64,000 bases of DNA from CBFDBF01 sp050287965 (GTDB lineage: Bacteria; Pseudomonadota; Gammaproteobacteria; Chromatiales; Chromatiaceae), in assembly GCA_050287965.1 (NCBI GenBank), contig JBNKCX010000018.1, forward strand, positions 47,485 through 111,484, read 5' to 3'. Positions 60,235-64,000 of the stretch are shown piece after piece; position 1 is the first letter of the stretch, and each line of letters starts with the position of its first letter. The translations under genes were made by a program, and so were the position numbers. The notes beneath the pieces are model-generated. The model saw only the letters and a program-made list of their open reading frames with translations, did no database searches and was not told the origin of the DNA.

Positions 60235-62112
60235 TCATTCTTCGAGGTATGTGTACCCATGCAGCCCCGCTTCGAGTTCCTCGAAATAGCGCTCCCGCTC
60301 CTGCGCCTCGATACCGGAGTTATCCAGCTTGCTCCTGAGTTCATCCAGCATGACCGCCGGATCAAAGTGAACATAGCTCAGCAACTCATCCACGGAATCG
60401 CCCCGCTCCGGTTCCAGCAGCCGGTATCCCCCTTCACCGTCCAGAACCACATTTACCGCATCCGTATCGCCGAACAGGTTATGGATATCTCCGAGGATTT
60501 CCTGGTAGGCGCCAAGCAGGAATATCCCCAGGAGATAAGGCACTCCCGGCTCCCGTTCATGTATCGGCAGACTCGGCTCCACTCCATCCCGGTCTACATA
60601 GTGTTCGATACACCCGTCCGAGTCACAGGTCAGGTCGTGAATAACACCACGCAGGCCGGGGGGCTCCTGCAGCCGCTGTAACGGAACGATGGGGAAGATC
60701 TGATCGATGGCCCAGGCATCGGGCATGGACTGGAATAGGGAAAAATTCAGGAACAGTTTCTCCGCCAACAATACGTTGATCTGATCGCCCACCTCCCGTT
60801 GACGACGAGAACCGCAGGAGAGCCGCTGGCGCAATTCCCGGCAGACTGCCAGGAACAGCTCTTCGGCCCGCGCCCGCTCTCGCAGACCGAACTCCCCGCG
60901 TTCGAAATGTCGCCGGGCTTCGAAAAACACATCCTGTGCCTGATCAAAGGTCTCGATCGGTGAACGCCTCCCCGGGTTTTCAAGAAATTCCGTCAACTCC
61001 TTGAGCAGCTCGTTATCCCTGTCCTGCTGCTGAACCACCACCCCTTCACCCAACGCCTGCTCCCGCTCTATCAGGTTGGTAATCAATACCGAATGGTGCG
61101 CGGTGATCGCGCGCCCGGACTCAGACACGATATCCGGCGGCTGTAATCCCTGCTCCCGACAGATCCGATCGATAGCGGCAATCACCTCTCTGGCATAATC
61201 ATCCAGATCGTAGTTTATGGAACAGAAGTGCCTGCTCCCCGATCCTTCATAGTCGACGCCGAGCCCTCCACCAACATCTATCATATCGATGGCGATCCCC
61301 AGGTCGTGCAGCTCGGAAAAATATCGGACCAGCTCACGCAGTCCCTTGCCGATATCGTGCAGATTGGGGATCTGAGATCCCAGATGAGCATGCAGCATGG
61401 AGAGCCAGTGCGGTTTCCCCGCCTTCTGCAACCGCTCAACCAACTGCATGACCTGAGGCGCCAACAGACCGAACTTGGCTTTTTCTCCACCGCTGTTTTG
61501 CCAGTTGCCGGTGGCCGAGGCCGACAACCTGACCCGCACCCCGAGCAGCGGCTCCACTTCCAGGCGCCGCGACTCCTCCAGGATCAAATCCAGCTCATGG
61601 AGCTTCTCCACAACCAGGTAGAGCCGTAGACCCATACGGCGGCCGATCAGGGCCAGGCGCACATATTCGCGGTCCTTGTAACCGTTGCATATCACCAACC
61701 CGCCAGGAGGCGCCAATGTCAGGGCCATCATCAACTCAGGTTTGCTTCCCGCTTCCAGACCGGTCAGGCCGTCGGCGACGATCTGCTCAACCACGCTACG
61801 TTGTTGATTCACCTTTATTGGATAAGCGGTGCTGTAGCGGCCGCTGTAATCCAGCTCCTGGCGCGCACGGTTAAAGGCCGCTCGCAGGCGTTCCACCCTG
61901 TCGCTCAGAATATCGTTAAACCGCACCAACACCGGCAGCGAGAGGCCGGCCTGCAACAGCTCGTCCGCCAGGGCACGAAGGTCTATGGAAGCTTTCTCTT
62001 CCGCCCGCGGCCGGACCGCAAGATGTCCCGCTTCATTGACGTAAAAATAGCCCGCTCCCCACCGGGGAATGGCATAAAGCTCTTCACAATTTGGGGTATC
62101 TTCGAGGCTCAT
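60235..62112 (-). CDS. speA: Biosynthetic arginine decarboxylase
   Basis: A 625-residue PLP enzyme (alanine-racemase fold) that converts arginine to agmatine, the first step of one route to putrescine. The PLP Lys 100 is in TAYPIKVNQQRSVVEQI. IDVGGGLGVDYEGSGS binds the cofactor phosphate, and the C-terminal region has CDSDGCIEHYV and PYLLGIFLLGAYQEILGD with the active-site residues. Length matches SpeA. It is divergent from speE across 138 bp, so the two may share control. No agmatinase or agmatine deiminase gene is in the window. Confidence 0.97.
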   Translation of the reverse strand: MSLEDTPNCEELYAIPRWGAGYFYVNEAGHLAVRPRAEEKASIDLRALADELLQAGLSLPVLVRFNDILSDRVERLRAAFNRARQELDYSGRYSTAYPIKVNQQRSVVEQIVADGLTGLEAGSKPELMMALTLAPPGGLVICNGYKDREYVRLALIGRRMGLRLYLVVEKLHELDLILEESRRLEVEPLLGVRVRLSASATGNWQNSGGEKAKFGLLAPQVMQLVERLQKAGKPHWLSMLHAHLGSQIPNLHDIGKGLRELVRYFSELHDLGIAIDMIDVGGGLGVDYEGSGSRHFCSINYDLDDYAREVIAAIDRICREQGLQPPDIVSESGRAITAHHSVLITNLIEREQALGEGVVVQQQDRDNELLKELTEFLENPGRRSPIETFDQAQDVFFEARRHFERGEFGLRERARAEELFLAVCRELRQRLSCGSRRQREVGDQINVLLAEKLFLNFSLFQSMPDAWAIDQIFPIVPLQRLQEPPGLRGVIHDLTCDSDGCIEHYVDRDGVEPSLPIHEREPGVPYLLGIFLLGAYQEILGDIHNLFGDTDAVNVVLDGEGGYRLLEPERGDSVDELLSYVHFDPAVMLDELRSKLDNSGIEAQERERYFEELEAGLHGYTYLEE

Positions 62113-62250
62113 GACTTCGCAGATTATGCGCCATTACCCCCGCCTTACAAAGTACCTGATACGGTATCGACAATAATATTTGTCGGGTGTACCCTGCTCG
62201 GCCAATCCGACTTAAAATCCCTCCCATAATCCCGCCCGGTGATAAAGATT

Positions 62251-63099
62251 ATGCTGAAACAAGACGAATGGTTTACCGAATGCCACATGGAGGGAGGCTC
62301 CGCTTTCTCTCTACAGATCAAACGCCGGCTTCACGAGGAGCAATCCCCGTACCAGAAGATTGAGGTCTACGAAACCACGCACTACGGGAATCTGATGGTG
62401 ATCGACGGCTGCACCATGTTGAGCGATCTGGAAAATTTCATCTATCACGAGATGATGGCGCATCCGGTCCTGTTTACTCATGACGCGCCACGACACGTCG
62501 CCATTATAGGCGGCGGTGACTGCGGTACCCTGCGAGAGGTCCTGAAACACCCGCAAGTGGCGCAGGTCACCCAGATCGACATTGATGAACGGGTGACTCG
62601 GGTTGCCGAACAGTATTTTCCGACACTCTGCGAATCCAACGGCGACCCACGGGCACAACTGCTGTTTATAGACGGTATCCAGTGGATGAAGGACGCCGAT
62701 CCGGACAGCCTGGATGTGATCATTGTAGATTCCACCGATCCTATCGGACCCGGCGAAGTACTTTTTACCGCGGAATTTTTTCAGGCCTGCTACAAAGCCT
62801 TGGCGAAGGGCGGGCTGATGATTCAGCAGAGTGAATCTCCCCTGATCCACCGGGATATCCAGGAGCGCATGTACGGCAGTCTGGAAAAAGCCGGTTTCGG
62901 AGATGTTCGCACCCTTTTCTTTCCGCAACCGATCTATCCCACCGGATGGTGGAGTGCCACCATGGGAAGAAAGGGGAACGATATCGGCGCATTTCGCGAA
63001 CAGGACGCGAAAAACAAACCGTTCGAGACACTGTATTACAACGCCGAGATTCACCGGGCGGCACTGGCGGCGCCGGAATTCTTCAAGGCAGGGAAATAA
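62251..63099 (+). CDS. speE: Spermidine synthase (polyamine aminopropyltransferase)
   Basis: A 282-residue aminopropyltransferase that joins decarboxylated SAM to putrescine. Motifs: EVYETTHYGNLMVIDGCTML, SAM-site IIGGGDCGTLREVLKH, QIDIDERVTRVAEQYFP, and the catalytic Asp in VDSTDPIGPGEVLFT. TLFFPQPIYPTGWWSATMGR completes the family pattern. The ATG at 62251 has GGTGAT upstream. A GTG four codons earlier is in frame but overlaps that ribosome-binding site. Confidence 0.96.
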   Translation: MLKQDEWFTECHMEGGSAFSLQIKRRLHEEQSPYQKIEVYETTHYGNLMVIDGCTMLSDLENFIYHEMMAHPVLFTHDAPRHVAIIGGGDCGTLREVLKHPQVAQVTQIDIDERVTRVAEQYFPTLCESNGDPRAQLLFIDGIQWMKDADPDSLDVIIVDSTDPIGPGEVLFTAEFFQACYKALAKGGLMIQQSESPLIHRDIQERMYGSLEKAGFGDVRTLFFPQPIYPTGWWSATMGRKGNDIGAFREQDAKNKPFETLYYNAEIHRAALAAPEFFKAGK

Positions 63100-63166
63100 G
63101 AGGCAGGGATGCTTCAAACTTCAACAGGATTATAATCCCTCCCACCCCACTGATAACTGACAACTA

Positions 63167-63631
63167 TCAATCACACCACTGCCGTACCTCCGCTCGAGCG
63201 GAGGCCAGCGCCTTCTCGTATTCGGCCTCGGAGAGATAGCGGCGCTCACCCCCGGAATCCAGTTCATACAGGGCGCTGCGTTCGTAGGTACTCAGCCGGT
63301 TCTTTGCGATAGCGCAATTTCTCTCTCTCTGCTTATCCTCCGCCTTTTTCTTCTCGGTGGCCTCTTTCTTCTGCAAGCGCTCCTTCTGGTATTGCTCCAA
63401 TAGCCGTTGACGCGTCTCCGCCCGATCCGCTTCATGCGGTGCCGATTGGTCTGACTCCCCTTTCTGTTTGATCTGGACTTCGTCTGCATCCTCAGCGGTC
63501 CCCGGACGGTCGCTGAAGTGCACCTTGCCGTTTTCATCCACCCAGCGATATACCCCCGCCTCGACGCACCCGGCCGATACCAGCACCCAGACCAGAACAG
63601 GCATCAGCAACCGGTTTATCCTCTGCTTCAT
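63167..63631 (-). CDS. Exported DUF4124 protein
   Basis: A 154-residue protein of unknown function. A signal peptide (MKQRINRLLMPVLVWVLVSA) containing a Cys near its end (AGCVEAG) leaves open a lipoprotein form. The DUF4124 core is GVYRWVDENGKVHFSDRPG. Then follows a Lys/Glu/Gln-rich coiled-coil segment (KKEATEKKKAEDKQRERNC) and a short Tyr-rich end with two further Cys. The ATG at 63631 sits behind GGAGTGGAGGGA; an upstream in-frame start is rejected. It is the second DUF4124 gene in the window after the one at 6222. Confidence 0.85.
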   Translation of the reverse strand: MKQRINRLLMPVLVWVLVSAGCVEAGVYRWVDENGKVHFSDRPGTAEDADEVQIKQKGESDQSAPHEADRAETRQRLLEQYQKERLQKKEATEKKKAEDKQRERNCAIAKNRLSTYERSALYELDSGGERRYLSEAEYEKALASARAEVRQWCD

Positions 63632-63780
63632 TCCCTCCACTCCTTGTTCTTTACCGCAGACCGGATCAGCCCCCTTCCAGGCCCACCCGATGGCCAGATT
63701 CCCGGCATAATCCACCACATAGAAGGTCGGTACGGAATCGATACAGAAACATTATACCCGCCAAATTGCAGCATATACGC

Positions 63781-63812
63781 GCAAAAAGAAAACGGGGCCC
63801 GAAGGCCCCGTT
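63781..63812 (-). terminator. Intrinsic terminator of the porin gene
   Basis: A perfect 9-bp stem AACGGGGCC / GGCCCCGTT closed by a UUCG tetraloop on the minus strand, followed by TTCTTTTTGC. It lies 30 bases after the porin stop. The very stable tetraloop fits a highly expressed gene. Confidence 0.92.
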
Positions 63813-63841
63813 CTTGGTACTGCTTCAGACTCTAAGCGAAC

Positions 63842-64000
63842 TTAGAAGTTGTGCACCATACCCAGGGAGAAACCGTCCCAGGAGCCGTCAACTTCGCCGG
63901 CGCCGAGGGTCTGGCCCTGGTCAACTTCTACGTCGGTGTAGACGATGTAGGCCTTGGTGCGCTTGGAGAAGTTGTGGTCCAGACCAACAGCCCACTGGTC
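63842..64000 (-). CDS. Outer-membrane porin, C-terminal end only
   Basis: The last 52 codons of a gene entering from the right edge. The translated end contains VGLDHNFSKRTKAYIVYTD and finishes DGFSLGMVHNF, with the terminal Phe and alternating pattern of the last beta-strands of Gram-negative porins. This is the C-terminal targeting signal read by the BAM machinery. Which porin subfamily cannot be judged from this fragment. Codon use is strongly biased to C-ending codons, as expected for high expression. Confidence 0.88.
   Translation of the reverse strand, partial: DQWAVGLDHNFSKRTKAYIVYTDVEVDQGQTLGAGEVDGSWDGFSLGMVHNF

Overview
The window reads as chromosome of a GC-rich gammaproteobacterium. 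Gene neighbourhoods are those of Pseudomonas, Xanthomonas and the purple/sulfur-oxidising gammaproteobacteria: mlaFEDCB-murA; pyrE / slmA-argB-algC-dut-coaBC-radC-rpmB-rpmG; leuS-lptE-holA ... nadD-rsfS-rlmH; maf-rng-yhdP-nit-tldD ... pmbA; polA beside engB. A pyrophosphate-type phosphofructokinase next to a proton-pumping pyrophosphatase points to a chemoautotrophic sulfur oxidiser or methanotroph; that last step is inference. No tRNA, rRNA, CRISPR array, transposase or phage gene was seen.

Layout. 0-5.5 kb: murA (cut by the left edge) and the Mla phospholipid-transport operon, then an AmpG-type permease, all on the minus strand. 5.5-14.9 kb: pyrE, a DUF4124 protein with a low-complexity tail, then slmA, argB, membrane-anchored algC, dut and coaBC on the minus strand, and radC, rpmB, rpmG on the plus strand. 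14.9-27.2 kb: an accessory type I secretion locus, consisting of a HlyC-like toxin acyltransferase, a 2533-residue RTX protein, and HlyB- and HlyD-like exporter subunits. No TolC partner is in the window. 27.2-30 kb: a solo HyuA-type protein and a zinc-ribbon protein. 30-49.3 kb: housekeeping genes for translation, LPS transport, replication, proline and NAD synthesis, ribosome maturation, RNase G, YhdP and TldD/PmbA, with an SCO/PCu(A)C copper-chaperone pair inserted. 49.7-55.7 kb: a pyrophosphate/adenylate cluster made of a divergent adenylate kinase fused to a histone-H1-like tail, a small unknown protein, PPi-PFK, H+-PPase and soluble PPase. 55.7-64 kb: a YfcE phosphodiesterase, engB, polA, the polyamine genes speA and speE, a second DUF4124 protein and the end of a porin.

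The least expected items are as follows. (1) A probable small RNA lies downstream of polA, with three C-rich hairpin loops, an intrinsic terminator and a sigma-E-like promoter. It sits where Spot 42 (Enterobacteria) and ErsA (Pseudomonas) lie. (2) The RTX gene is mosaic: its N-terminal quarter is clearly lower in GC, and a PA14-like domain is inserted inside an RTX linker. (3) The adenylate-kinase/H1-tail fusion has altered catalytic residues. (4) There are two families of intergenic elements of about 120-250 bp bounded by inverted repeats, with three and two copies here.

All calls rest on reading the sequence and on recalled family motifs. No database search was run.
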